NCBI GenBank assembly: GCA_938005615.1
Contig: CALLMV010000023.1
Span: forward strand, 21,973 to 85,972
Source of the DNA: an uncultured Verrucomicrobiae bacterium
Lineage (GTDB): Bacteria > Verrucomicrobiota > Verrucomicrobiia > JADLBR01 > CALLMV01
Direction of reading: 5' to 3'
DNA: 64,000 nucleotides
Below the pieces are notes generated by a model that was given only the letters and a program-made list of their open reading frames with translations, had not been told where the DNA came from and made no database searches. How positions within the stretch are numbered: position 1 is the first letter of the stretch; every line of letters starts with the position of its first letter. Positions 55,495 through 64,000 of this stretch are shown one piece after another. The translations under genes were made by a program, and so were the position numbers.

Positions 55495-57135
55495 GTGTTA
55501 AACGCGCAAACAATCCGCCATAGCATCTCGCACAAGCCGCCCAAAAAGCGCAACCAAGAGAGCGAAATTCGTGCACGCGGGCTGTTGATAGAAGGCTCTC
55601 CCATGATGGTGAAGGGCTTTTGGATGTCCATACCGGTGTTTCTCATCGGATGCTACATGCTCCACGAACAACACACGGCTCGTGCCAGTGCAGTGGTCGT
55701 CGGTCTCATGATGGCCGCCTGCTGCATGTTGCCCGCGTATTTATGGGTAACACGTAAAGTCAGGGGAATGCCGATTTTTCCGATTTTTGGTTTGGGGCAT
55801 TTGTTGGGGTATGCCATGCCTTTGATTACTGGCGAGCACCGAGTGATGTCTTACCCTGACACGATTCTGATTCCCGCATCATTATTAGTATGTGCATATC
55901 TTCTAGTAGGGACTTTTATCTGGTATGTTTTTGCAAGTCGCAAACCCAAGATTCCCAGCAGGTGCTGGTACATGGATTTAGACGGTGGCACCAAGATTTT
56001 TATTCCTCTCCTTGTTGTTTGTATTTTGATCCATATGTCGGGAATCGGTCAGTGGATGTTCATCTGGAGGAATATTCCGAACGCCTTGATCAGCGTAATC
56101 AATCAATCAACACTGGCATTTGGTATTTTGACGTGTTTTGCTTTAGCATATCAGATTGGAACTGGGCATATACTAAAACAGCAGGCACCAGGTGTGTTGT
56201 TTCTCATTTATGCAATGACATTTGTGAGCAATCTTAGCCTTGTGATGATTCAAGCCATCACGACCTGGATTGTTGCCATGGCAGGATATTTTCTGGGATC
56301 AAGAAAAATTCCTTGGATACACTTTTTTATTGGGTTTTCTTTTTTTGCTTTTCTTCACCAAGGCAAAATGCAGATGAGAGAGATGCGCGGTACGGGCCAT
56401 TGGCAAACTGTGCAGCCGTGGCAGTATCCTCAGTATATGTGGGAGTGGGGCACGATGGCATTTAATGCTTTTCGCGTTATTAATCAGCTTCAAGCCTATG
56501 ATGAATTAAGCCAAGCGGATGCTCAAAGATTTCATGAGAGAGCTTCTGTAATTCAGCAATATCTCCTCGTTTACCAAGAGACACCTAATAGTGTTCCTTA
56601 TTTTAATGGCGGGACTTACATGGTATCTTGGTACATGATTATACCTAATCAAGTGGCTCGTATACTTAATATCGATCGATCGGACGTTCATATCACGACT
56701 AAGATGTTGACTATTCGGTATGGAATTCAAACAGAAGAACATGCCGAATTTACTACGATAAGCATGGGCCATTTGGCTGAAGCTTACGCTAACTTTGGCC
56801 CTGCAGGGCTAATAGGTTTAGGAGTTTTCTGGGGCGTGGTTTATGGCTTTCTTACTTGGTGGTCTCTAGGTATGCCGTTATTTTCTTTCCGGTCTCTAAT
56901 GGGTGTCATTATGGTACTTACCGCATTCCAGTACGAATGGAGTTCAAGCGTAGTTGCCTCGGTTATTGGCTCCTATACAATTGCACTTGTGATAGGTAGT
57001 TTTCTTCTTATGCAAGTTCGGCCTCTTTTACCTCCTGTAAGTCTCGAATTAGTAGATCGTGATCAATCTAAAAAAACAAGAGGCCCCTTTGCCTCTTCTT
57101 TGAGCGGCAAGCTTAATCCAGAATACTATCGGTGA
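55495..57135 (+). CDS. Polysaccharide polymerase-like multi-span membrane protein
   Basis: 546 residues, GTG start at 55495 with a GGAG seven bases before. About eleven or twelve hydrophobic spans alternate with short loops (for example FWMSIPVFLIGCYML, AVVVGLMMAACCMLPAYLW, IFIPLLVVCILIHMSG, GLGVFWGVVYGFLTWWSL, VIGSYTIALVIGSFLLMQ). A long periplasmic loop of about 110 residues lies between spans at residues about 290-420, as is usual for Wzy or O-antigen ligase-like proteins. No catalytic motif is decisive, so Wzy, ligase or EpsG-type are all possible. Its TGA overlaps the GTG of the following glycosyltransferase. The only such gene in the locus. Confidence 0.65.
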   Translation: MLNAQTIRHSISHKPPKKRNQESEIRARGLLIEGSPMMVKGFWMSIPVFLIGCYMLHEQHTARASAVVVGLMMAACCMLPAYLWVTRKVRGMPIFPIFGLGHLLGYAMPLITGEHRVMSYPDTILIPASLLVCAYLLVGTFIWYVFASRKPKIPSRCWYMDLDGGTKIFIPLLVVCILIHMSGIGQWMFIWRNIPNALISVINQSTLAFGILTCFALAYQIGTGHILKQQAPGVLFLIYAMTFVSNLSLVMIQAITTWIVAMAGYFLGSRKIPWIHFFIGFSFFAFLHQGKMQMREMRGTGHWQTVQPWQYPQYMWEWGTMAFNAFRVINQLQAYDELSQADAQRFHERASVIQQYLLVYQETPNSVPYFNGGTYMVSWYMIIPNQVARILNIDRSDVHITTKMLTIRYGIQTEEHAEFTTISMGHLAEAYANFGPAGLIGLGVFWGVVYGFLTWWSLGMPLFSFRSLMGVIMVLTAFQYEWSSSVVASVIGSYTIALVIGSFLLMQVRPLLPPVSLELVDRDQSKKTRGPFASSLSGKLNPEYYR

Positions 57136-58292
57136 AGCTGGCGATAGTTGTTTCCCATCCGATTCAGTACTATTCGCCATGGTATAGGTATTTAGCAGAA
57201 AGCACTCAGCTAACTCTTAAAGTATTTTTTCTATGGGATTTTGGTGTAACTAATCAAATGGACCCTGATTTTTGTAAGTTTGTAAGTTGGGATGTGCCGC
57301 TACTCGACGGCTATGATTACGAATTTGTGCCAAATGTGAGTAAAAAACCAGGTACGAATCATTTTCTTGGTTTGGACAATCCAAGTCTTGTCACACGTTT
57401 AAATAAGTGGGGTGCTGACGTCATACTTATCTTTGGATATCATGCTAAGAGTTTGCTAGAAGTTATTTTCTCGAAAAAGCTAAAAACTGTGCCCAAGATC
57501 TTACGCGGGGATTCCCACAGGCTTGTCCAGGAAAAAACTTACAAAGCCTGGGCTAAAAAAATGCTTATTACTGCACTATTTAAACAGTTTCGCGCTGCTT
57601 TGTCAGTGGGTCGAGCAAATGAGACTTACTTAAAGATGCATGGGTTCCACAACGAAGATATCTTTTTTGCTCCCCATGCGGTTGATAGGAAAAGGTTTTT
57701 CCCAGATGAGGTTCTAGCAGAAAAAAAGCGAGCAGAACTCGAAATCACTCAAGATAAAATAGTCTGTCTTTTTGCGGGTAAATTTGAGAAAAAAAAATGT
57801 CCTACAGACTTGGTGAGATGCTTTCTGAATCATGCTCCAGAAAATTTTGTGCTTTTGATGGTCGGTTCTGGTGCACTCGAACAAGAGGTTCGAACGCTGG
57901 TTGGTTTAGACTCGCGCGTTCGAATTACTGGTTTTGCCAATCAGTCTGCAATGCCGGATTTTTACCGAGCAGCCGATGTGATCATTTTACCAAGCTATGG
58001 GCAAGGTGAGACATGGGGATTTTGTGTTCAGGAAGGGATGTGTTGTGGTAATGCAGTAATAGTCAGTTCACATGTGGGTTGCGCGCTAGATCTCGTTGAA
58101 GAGGGGGGCAACGGCTATGTGTTTTCCGCCGGAGTTTGGCCAGCGCTTGCTTGTATTCTTTCGCAATTTCCTCGCTCGCGTGACAAGGTACGGCAGATGG
58201 GGCGCAAAAGTCTGGAGATTGTAAGTAATTACACTTATGAAGTTGCCACAGAAGGTTTAATACGCGCGATTGAGCATGTTCGCAATGGCTGA
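57132..58292 (+). CDS. Glycosyltransferase family 4
   Basis: 386 residues, GTG start at 57132 overlapping the preceding stop. N-terminal AIVVSHPIQYYSPWYRYLA is the typical opening of one GT4 subgroup. The C-terminal half holds the donor site: VCLFAGKFEKKKCPTDLVRC, LLMVGSGALEQEVRTLV, VRITGFANQSAMPDFYRAAD, VIILPSYGQGETWGFCVQEG (E-x7-E region: GETWGFCVQEGM) and NAVIVSSHVGCALDLVEEG. It belongs to the AT-rich central part of the locus. Acceptor and donor unknown. Confidence 0.88.
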   Translation: MKLAIVVSHPIQYYSPWYRYLAESTQLTLKVFFLWDFGVTNQMDPDFCKFVSWDVPLLDGYDYEFVPNVSKKPGTNHFLGLDNPSLVTRLNKWGADVILIFGYHAKSLLEVIFSKKLKTVPKILRGDSHRLVQEKTYKAWAKKMLITALFKQFRAALSVGRANETYLKMHGFHNEDIFFAPHAVDRKRFFPDEVLAEKKRAELEITQDKIVCLFAGKFEKKKCPTDLVRCFLNHAPENFVLLMVGSGALEQEVRTLVGLDSRVRITGFANQSAMPDFYRAADVIILPSYGQGETWGFCVQEGMCCGNAVIVSSHVGCALDLVEEGGNGYVFSAGVWPALACILSQFPRSRDKVRQMGRKSLEIVSNYTYEVATEGLIRAIEHVRNG

Positions 58293-59250
58293 AAAACGCG
58301 CTCTGATTCTGGGCATCGGCGGGCAGGATGGAGGGCTGCTAGCGAGACTTTTGTTGTCAGAAGGTTATGTCGTGCATGGCACATCGCGCGATGCGGAGAG
58401 CCGGAGTTTTTCGACACTGCACTCTCTGGGAATTTTTGAGAAAGTGCGCCTTCATTCTTTATCCGAAGGAGACTTCCGTGCGATGTTGGCTCTGCTTCAG
58501 AGCGTGCGTCCTCACGAGATTTACAACCTGGCAGGGCAAAGCTCTGTCGGATTGTCCTTCGAGCAACCAATACAAACTTTTGAAAGTGTTGCCACAGCGA
58601 CATTACAAATTTTGGAAGCCATCCGTTTTCTCAAACTAGACGCAAAGTTTTACCAAGCCAGCTCGAGCGAAATGTTTGGTAACACCCACGCCGCCGCAGA
58701 GGAACACACGCCACTAAATCCGCGAAGCCCATATGCGATTGCCAAAGTGGCCGCGCATCACGCCGTGCTGAATTACCGTGAGGCCTACGGACTTTTTGCC
58801 TGCTGCGGAATTCTGTTTAATCATGAATCAGAATTTCGCCCGGCCCGTTTTGTGACACAACGCGTAGCTGAAGCGGCCGCACGCATCGCCAAGGGGCACA
58901 AAGAAAAGCTGCAACTGGGAAACATCGAGATTCGTCGTGATTGGGGCTGGGCCGAAGAATATGTGCGCGCGATGTGGTTGATGCTTCAGCAACATTCTGC
59001 GGAGGATTTCGTGATTGCCACGGGGCATACGCACTCACTTCGCGAATTTGTGGACGAATGTTTTTCCGAAGTCGGGCTAGTGACTCGAGATTGGATAGAA
59101 TGTGCCGCGTCATCGATGCGGCCTACTGATATTATCGAAAGCCGCGCCAATCCGGCTCGGGCGGCGAATAAGCTCGGATGGAAAGCCACGGTCCTGATGC
59201 CAGAAGTTGCCAGAAGAATGACACGCGCTGCGCTCAACCGCATCTCATGA
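58285..59250 (+). CDS. GDP-mannose 4,6-dehydratase-like enzyme
   Basis: About 321 residues from the ATG at 58285; ATG 58276 and TTG 58270 are also in frame and overlap the previous gene. Extended SDR: ALILGIGGQDGGLLARLLL (canonical GxTGQDGxYL, here Gly for Thr), GTSRDAESRSFSTL, YNLAGQSSVGLSFEQPIQTF, the catalytic SSSEMFGNTH and SPYAIAKVAAHHAV (Tyr and Lys), FNHESEFRPARFVTQRV, GNIEIRRDWGWAEEYVRAMW. It would make GDP-4-keto-6-deoxymannose, the precursor of fucose, rhamnose-D and perosamine residues. The Thr-to-Gly change at the cofactor loop is unusual. Confidence 0.85.
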   Translation: MAEKRALILGIGGQDGGLLARLLLSEGYVVHGTSRDAESRSFSTLHSLGIFEKVRLHSLSEGDFRAMLALLQSVRPHEIYNLAGQSSVGLSFEQPIQTFESVATATLQILEAIRFLKLDAKFYQASSSEMFGNTHAAAEEHTPLNPRSPYAIAKVAAHHAVLNYREAYGLFACCGILFNHESEFRPARFVTQRVAEAAARIAKGHKEKLQLGNIEIRRDWGWAEEYVRAMWLMLQQHSAEDFVIATGHTHSLREFVDECFSEVGLVTRDWIECAASSMRPTDIIESRANPARAANKLGWKATVLMPEVARRMTRAALNRIS

Positions 59251-60404
59251 ACAACCGGGAACCACGCAAAATCCTCATTTGGGCTCCCGGCATTACCCAT
59301 GCCAAGGGCGGAATACAGACCTATTTACGCTCGGTTTGCGATGGGCTAATCCATCTCACGAAACACACCATTATTGATGTGCACACGAAACTGGATACCC
59401 GCGCTGGCCGCCCCGAGGAGTGGCCTGCAAGAGTTCGCTGGCACGCATATGGTGAGGAAGAAAAATTTTCCACAGCACGATTTGCGTTGGGCGCGTCCTG
59501 GACCGGAATATCCTCTGGGGCTGACCTTGTGATCTGCGGCCACGTCAATTTTTCGCCGCTCTTTCGCCATGTGATGAGATTATCATCTGCCCCGAAATGG
59601 CTGCTGTGCTACGGCTTCGAATGTTGGGGGGTGCGTGATCCTGCCAAACAAGATGTGATGCGCAGAGTAGATCGGACTGTATCCATCAGCCGCTTCACAC
59701 GCGATACGATGATCGCCGATGGGAATGCGATCGCCGCGAGCGCTGCGATTCTTCCGGTTTCGTTCGGTGAATCGCGCTTTGAAATTAATCCGGCTGCTGG
59801 TGAGGCTTTGAGGGGAAGACTCGGTTTCACGGCACAGAATAAGGTTATTCTTACTGTCACGCGCCTTTCCGCCGACGAAGGCTACAAGGGCTACGACACG
59901 ATGATTCGCTTGATGCCTGAAATTCTCCAAAGCGAGCCACGAGCGCGGTATGTGCTTGTTGGCAAAGGGAGTGATTTGCCTCGCGTAGAAAAACTGGTCG
60001 AGCAGCTTGGTTTACGCGAGCGCGTTCATCTCGCGGGCTTTGTGCCAGATGAGCAAATCGGCGCTTACTACAACATGTGCGATGTGTTTTGCATGCCCAG
60101 CCACGGCGAGGGATTTGGTATCGTCTTTCTCGAGGCGATGAGTTGCGGCAAACCCGTGATCGGAGGAAATGCCGACGGCAGCCGTGATGCGCTTTGCGAC
60201 GGCGAGCTAGGCTGGATGGTGAACCCGAAAGATGACCGCGAGATTCTCTCGACGCTTTTGGATGTTTTGGCACAGCGCGCGCAACATCCCCTGGCCTGGC
60301 AACCTCACATGCTCCGCGACGAGGTGCGTGCTCGCTATGGCCGTGCAGCTTTTGAAAGGCGGCTCGCTGAGATCCTGCGTGAACAAGGTTGGAGCCTTGA
60401 TTAA
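59247..60404 (+). CDS. Glycosyltransferase family 4
   Basis: About 385 residues from the ATG at 59247, which overlaps the preceding TGA (ATGA). N-terminal KILIWAPGITHAKGGIQTYL (the G-G-I/V-x-x-Y loop common in GT4). The C-terminal domain has VILTVTRLSADEGYKGYDTM, YVLVGKGSDLPRVEKLVEQL, LRERVHLAGFVPDEQIGAYY, CDVFCMPSHGEGFGIVFLEA with the E-x7-E motif (EGFGIVFLE), and NADGSRDALCDGELGW. Located between the dehydratase and asnB and coupled to both. Donor likely a nucleotide hexose, unproven. Confidence 0.92.
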   Translation: MNNREPRKILIWAPGITHAKGGIQTYLRSVCDGLIHLTKHTIIDVHTKLDTRAGRPEEWPARVRWHAYGEEEKFSTARFALGASWTGISSGADLVICGHVNFSPLFRHVMRLSSAPKWLLCYGFECWGVRDPAKQDVMRRVDRTVSISRFTRDTMIADGNAIAASAAILPVSFGESRFEINPAAGEALRGRLGFTAQNKVILTVTRLSADEGYKGYDTMIRLMPEILQSEPRARYVLVGKGSDLPRVEKLVEQLGLRERVHLAGFVPDEQIGAYYNMCDVFCMPSHGEGFGIVFLEAMSCGKPVIGGNADGSRDALCDGELGWMVNPKDDREILSTLLDVLAQRAQHPLAWQPHMLRDEVRARYGRAAFERRLAEILREQGWSLD

Positions 60405-60406
60405 CT

Positions 60407-62215
60407 ATGTGTGGCATCGGTGGCTGGTTGGGAGTTGAGGAGGCCCCACATGGGGCGGAGGAATTTGCACGGCGAATTCTCAAAGCCTTGTCCCACCGCG
60501 GCCCTGACGGTCAAGGCACTTGGAATTCACCTGATGCTCATGCGGTGCTTTGTCACACACGACTCGCGATTATCGATCTCACACCATCAGGTGCGCAGCC
60601 GATGCTGTGTGCCAATGGGAAGTGGCGAATTGTGTTTAATGGCGAGATTTATAACCACGAAACGTTGCGTGAGGAGTTGCGGGAGCTGGGTCACCAATTT
60701 CAAAGTCGCAGCGATACCGAAGTCATCCCTGCGGTTTATCAGCAGTGGGGGATCGAAGGACTCGCGCGGCTGCGCGGCATGTTCGCATTTGCTATGTGGT
60801 GCGAGCATACGGGCGAAGCAGTGCTAGCACGGGACCGCTTCGGGATCAAACCACTCTACCTTGCACACACGGGGGATGGGCTGATTTTCGCTTCGGAAGT
60901 GCGTGCGATTCTTTCAGTGTTGTCCACGAAGCCCTCAATCAACTCGCTTGCGGTGGCCACATATTTTGCAACGGGCACGGTGGCCGAGCCACTCACGATG
61001 CTTGAAGGGGTGCGGATGCTGGAGCCCGGTCGTGCGCTGATTTGGAGGGACGGCTCATTTTGTGAAGTCACATTCACTAAACCCCTCATCCGCAAAAACG
61101 GTGATCACCCCATTAATTCGGAAGCAGAGGCCGCAATGCTAACACGCGATGCGTTTCTGGATTCTGTCGCACAACATCTGGTTTCTGATGTGCCTGTCGG
61201 TATTTTTCTCAGTGGGGGAATGGATTCTACGGCGATCGCTGCGGCACTCAAAGTGCTCGGACACAAAAACACTTCCAGCTTTTCGATAACTTTTGGCGAT
61301 CACCCGCTGAGCGAAGGGCCAGTCTCGCGCAGAACGGCGCAACATTTCGGATTGAATCATCACGAGTGGGAGATCAGAGGCGCGGAAGCACTCGATTTGT
61401 TTGAAGAATATTTGGCCGCATCCGATCAGCCAAGCATTGATGGATTCAACACATTTTGTGTGTCGCGTTTTGCCTCCCAAAACGGCATCAAGGTTGTGCT
61501 CAGCGGATTGGGAGGCGACGAACTCTTGGGCGGCTACTCCTCGTTTGAAAAGCTTCCACGTATCATGAGTTTGTTGAAGAGCGCATGCCCTGTGGGGCGC
61601 GCTATCGGACGAAGATTGCAAAACTCCGCTCATCCTAAACTCAGCCGCTTTGGCGACATGCTTTCCAACCCGCGATCCTGGGGCACCGCCCATCGAGCTT
61701 ACAGGGGAATTTTTTCCTGGTGCGAAACGCAAAAAATTTTGCGGTCATATGGTTTGGACTGTGCGGATACAGACTGGAGGGCATTTACCGATATCGAACC
61801 AGTGGGAAATGATCCCTGCGAAATCATTTCCGAGCTCGAGATTCGACGCTATATGCGCAACCAACTGCTGCGCGATAGCGATGTGATGAGCATGGCCAAC
61901 GGCCTGGAACTTCGTGTTCCTTTTGTAGATGTTCCCTTTGCAGACGCTCTCTCACGCATCGCACCGCGTATCCGTTTTCAGAAAGCGAAGAGACTTCTGC
62001 ACCGCGCCATGTCAGAGATTCCTGACTGGGTGGCCAATGCGCCAAAACGTGGATTTCTATTTCCTGTGCAGACGTGGCTTGGGCAAGCCTGGGTGGGTAA
62101 ATCTCCGCGAGTAAGACTACCCCGCGAACTGCGCACTGAAACGTGGTATCGCAAAATCGCGCTATTAACCTTTGAGCGTTGGATGGAACTTCGCGAGTTG
62201 GACTTTGCCACATGA
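60407..62215 (+). CDS. asnB: Asparagine synthase (glutamine-hydrolysing), AsnB family
   Basis: 602 residues. The class II glutaminase domain opens with MCGIGGWLG; Cys2 becomes the catalytic N terminus after Met removal. RGPDGQGTW, RLAIIDLTPSGAQPM, FNGEIYNHETLREEL, GHQFQSRSDTEVI and RDRFGIKPLYLAHT follow. The synthetase domain carries the PP-loop VGIFLSGGMDSTAIAAAL near residues 264-281 and LSGLGGDELLGGYSSF. Such copies in polysaccharide loci often amidate sugar acids instead of making free asparagine; that role is inferred from context. It starts two bases after the preceding stop and its TGA overlaps the next ATG. Confidence 0.93.
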   Translation: MCGIGGWLGVEEAPHGAEEFARRILKALSHRGPDGQGTWNSPDAHAVLCHTRLAIIDLTPSGAQPMLCANGKWRIVFNGEIYNHETLREELRELGHQFQSRSDTEVIPAVYQQWGIEGLARLRGMFAFAMWCEHTGEAVLARDRFGIKPLYLAHTGDGLIFASEVRAILSVLSTKPSINSLAVATYFATGTVAEPLTMLEGVRMLEPGRALIWRDGSFCEVTFTKPLIRKNGDHPINSEAEAAMLTRDAFLDSVAQHLVSDVPVGIFLSGGMDSTAIAAALKVLGHKNTSSFSITFGDHPLSEGPVSRRTAQHFGLNHHEWEIRGAEALDLFEEYLAASDQPSIDGFNTFCVSRFASQNGIKVVLSGLGGDELLGGYSSFEKLPRIMSLLKSACPVGRAIGRRLQNSAHPKLSRFGDMLSNPRSWGTAHRAYRGIFSWCETQKILRSYGLDCADTDWRAFTDIEPVGNDPCEIISELEIRRYMRNQLLRDSDVMSMANGLELRVPFVDVPFADALSRIAPRIRFQKAKRLLHRAMSEIPDWVANAPKRGFLFPVQTWLGQAWVGKSPRVRLPRELRTETWYRKIALLTFERWMELRELDFAT

Positions 62216-63363
62216 AGGTCTTGCACGTGATTCCCTCTGTGGCGCCCTGTCGGGGCGGGCCAAGCCGGGCGATTGTGGAAATGGTGCGGGCACTTCGCGA
62301 AAACGATGTTGATGCGACGATTCTCGCCACCAACGACAACGGACCAAGCGAATTAAAAGTTCCCATCGAGCAGCCGACGGCGTGGGAGAAGCAGCCTGCG
62401 ATTTTTCTGAAACGTTGGAGTCCGCCCATTCACCCAGTCAGGGAATTTGCCTTCGCGCCACGTGCTCACGATTGGCTGGAAAGAAATGTGAGGAAATACG
62501 ATATTGTCCATGCGCACGCGGTTTTTTCCTACCTGCCCGGCAAAGCCATGGACGTGTGCCGCAAAGCAGGGATTCTGTATGTGGCACGCACGATGGGCCA
62601 TCTCGACATGTGGTCGCTGAAGAGACGTTCCTGGAAGAAAAAAATCGCGCTTGCGTTTGGAGAAGGTGCCCGATTGCGCGGAGCTGCCGCGATTCATGTG
62701 ACGAGTGAGAACGAAGATAACAGTGTTCGATCAGCGCTTGGTGGCGATGTGCGAACTTGCATCATCCCTCTTGGGGTCACACTGCCCGATGGAGCCGACA
62801 TCAGTCGCGAGTCGGCAAGAAAGGATCTCAAATTATCCGAACACGCAACGTGGCTTGTATTTTTATCGCGCATTCATCCGAAAAAAAATATTGAGTCTCT
62901 CATTGATGTTTTAACACAGGACGAAAGCTACCACCTGGCGATTGCTGGTGATGGTGATGAGCGCTACGTGGAGACACTCAAACAACTCGCCGTTCAGAAA
63001 GGTGCTGACTCTCGCATCACTTGGATGGGCTGGGTGGACGGTTGGATGCGCGGGGCATTATTCAAAGCCGGAGACGTTTTTGTGCTGCCTTCGCTCTCGG
63101 AAAATTTTGGACTTGCCGCTGTGGAGGCGGCCGCGTGCGGGATCCGCGTGGTTGTGTCTGCTGAAGTGGATGCTGGCCCGATGTTGGAATCCGTAGGTGC
63201 GGCCACTATTTCCCGTGGGCATCTTTCCCTGGCCATCAAACGTGCCCTGGACCAACCGCATGACCCCGTAGAGCAATCGCGCAGGGTGCTGAACAATTTT
63301 GGGTGGAACACAGTGGGAAAAAAAATCCGAGCAATGTATGAAGACATTTTGAAAAATGCATAA
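62212..63363 (+). CDS. Glycosyltransferase family 4
   Basis: About 383 residues from the ATG at 62212, which overlaps the asnB stop (ATGA). N-terminal VLHVIPSVAPCRGGPSRAIV with the G-G-P-S loop of this GT4 group, then DIVHAHAVFSYLPGKAMDVC. C-terminal WLVFLSRIHPKKNIESLIDV (K-x-x-x-x donor loop), LAIAGDGDERYVETLKQLA, ITWMGWVDGWMRGALFKAGD, VFVLPSLSENFGLAAVEAAA with the E-x7-E motif, and RVVVSAEVDAGPML. Nothing is missing. Donor unknown. Confidence 0.93.
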   Translation: MKVLHVIPSVAPCRGGPSRAIVEMVRALRENDVDATILATNDNGPSELKVPIEQPTAWEKQPAIFLKRWSPPIHPVREFAFAPRAHDWLERNVRKYDIVHAHAVFSYLPGKAMDVCRKAGILYVARTMGHLDMWSLKRRSWKKKIALAFGEGARLRGAAAIHVTSENEDNSVRSALGGDVRTCIIPLGVTLPDGADISRESARKDLKLSEHATWLVFLSRIHPKKNIESLIDVLTQDESYHLAIAGDGDERYVETLKQLAVQKGADSRITWMGWVDGWMRGALFKAGDVFVLPSLSENFGLAAVEAAACGIRVVVSAEVDAGPMLESVGAATISRGHLSLAIKRALDQPHDPVEQSRRVLNNFGWNTVGKKIRAMYEDILKNA

Positions 63364-64000
63364 ATGAAACCGGAAGATCTCAGCGCGATTGTGCTCACAT
63401 GGAATGAGGAGGCGAATATAGGTCGCACGCTTGATGAATTAAAATGGATAACGCAAGTATGGGTTGTCGATAGCGGAAGTTCGGACAGAACACAGGATAT
63501 TGCTACGGGCTATCCAAACGTAAAATTAGTTTATAGGAAATTCGATTCATTCTCCGAACAGTGCAACTTTGCTCTATCCCTAGTGAAAACACCGTGGGTT
63601 TTAAATTTAGACGCTGATCATGTTTTGGATAAGCGTTGGGCGCAATCCTGGGAGGCCTGTGATGGGATGCCAGATGCATATATAACAAAATTTCGATATG
63701 TAATTTTTGGTAGGTGTCTGAGATCGAGTCTGTATCCCCCCCGCGTAGTTTTATTTCGCAAAGACAAATGCAAATTTGTTCAAGATGGCCACGCACACCG
63801 GGTAGCCGTTTCAGGGCGCGTAGAGTTATTCCCATCGTTTATCTACCACTACGATGAGAAGCCTTTGAGAAGATGGGGACTAAACCAATTGAATTATGCC
63901 GAACAAGAGGCTGAAAAGATCTGCAGAGGAAACGTAAAGGGAATGACATCAAAAATTCGCTACACAGGTTGGCTAGCACCGTTAGTTATTGTACCGTATT
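63364..64000 (+). CDS. Glycosyltransferase family 2 (WaaE/KdtX-like), truncated by the window edge
   Basis: 212 codons inside the window; the 3' end lies beyond it. Begins one codon after the preceding TAA. GT-A features: LSAIVLTWNEEANIGRTLDE, WVVDSGSSDRTQDIA, the metal site LNLDADHVLD, and PRVVLFRKDKCKFVQDGHAH. The N-E-E-x-N-I-x-x-x-L and V-D-S-x-S-x-D-x-T signature and the D-G-H-x-H segment point to the WaaE/KdtX subgroup (lipopolysaccharide core or exopolysaccharide glucosyl/heptosyl transfer). The specific sugar is unknown. Confidence 0.85.
   Translation, partial: MKPEDLSAIVLTWNEEANIGRTLDELKWITQVWVVDSGSSDRTQDIATGYPNVKLVYRKFDSFSEQCNFALSLVKTPWVLNLDADHVLDKRWAQSWEACDGMPDAYITKFRYVIFGRCLRSSLYPPRVVLFRKDKCKFVQDGHAHRVAVSGRVELFPSFIYHYDEKPLRRWGLNQLNYAEQEAEKICRGNVKGMTSKIRYTGWLAPLVIVPY

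Overview
The window looks like part of a chromosome from a Gram-negative bacterium, most likely of the Verrucomicrobiota or a related PVC lineage. Evidence for an outer membrane is an LptF/G permease, an MlaE-MlaF-MlaD lipid transport set and a lipobox protein. The lineage is an inference from overall protein character (L-rhamnose isomerase, UDP-xylose synthase, an MqnX-like deaminase, SD-poor leaders). No rRNA gene is present to confirm it.

Layout. 0-3.5 kb: a minus-strand run lptF/G, folD and a truncated GHL10-type glycosyl hydrolase, then UDP-xylose synthase. 3.8-5.8 kb: rhaA and a short-chain dehydrogenase on the minus strand. 5.9-13.4 kb: lipA, a dGTPase-family protein that has lost its catalytic residues, an MqnX-like amidohydrolase, and a pair of surface glycosylation genes (a membrane-anchored protein with a jelly-roll-like region and a three-part PMT-type glycosyltransferase). 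13.5-14.9 kb: yicC and an SRPBCC gene. 15.0-20.1 kb: rplS, rnhB, yraN, mlaEFD and a short MgtE-type transporter. 20.1-33.1 kb: the classical block tRNA-Thr, tuf, tRNA-Trp, secE, nusG, rplK, rplA, rplJ, rplL, rpoB, rpoC, with several strong RNA hairpins in its spacers.

33.1-34.6 kb is a low-information accessory pocket between rpoC and aroC. It holds small unrecognised ORFs, a fragment resembling a phage head protein tail, and two 29-base units shaped like type I-E CRISPR repeats but without an array. 34.6-48.3 kb returns to housekeeping and sugar metabolism: aroC, fabG, glgA, galT, tilS, class II fructose-bisphosphate aldolase, a 1082-residue lipoprotein with a glycosidase-like centre, galK, holB, tmk and a Gfo/Idh/MocA oxidoreductase. 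A VapBC-like toxin-antitoxin pair at 48.4-49.0 kb is bracketed by imperfect direct repeats. argJ and argC follow.

51.4-64.0 kb is an exopolysaccharide or O-antigen locus: GT2 and GT4 glycosyltransferases, a frameshifted methyltransferase, a polymerase-like membrane protein, a GDP-mannose dehydratase-like enzyme and an AsnB-type amidotransferase. Many of its genes are joined by ATGA overlaps. The locus runs off the right edge.

Most notable: the catalytically stripped dGTPase homologue, the toxin-antitoxin cassette between repeats, the CRISPR-repeat-like pocket after rpoC, the GT-C/discoidin-like/PMT fusion, the hairpin chain between rplJ and rplL, and a sharp change in strand composition after rpoC. 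All homology statements are by eye from remembered family motifs; no search was run.
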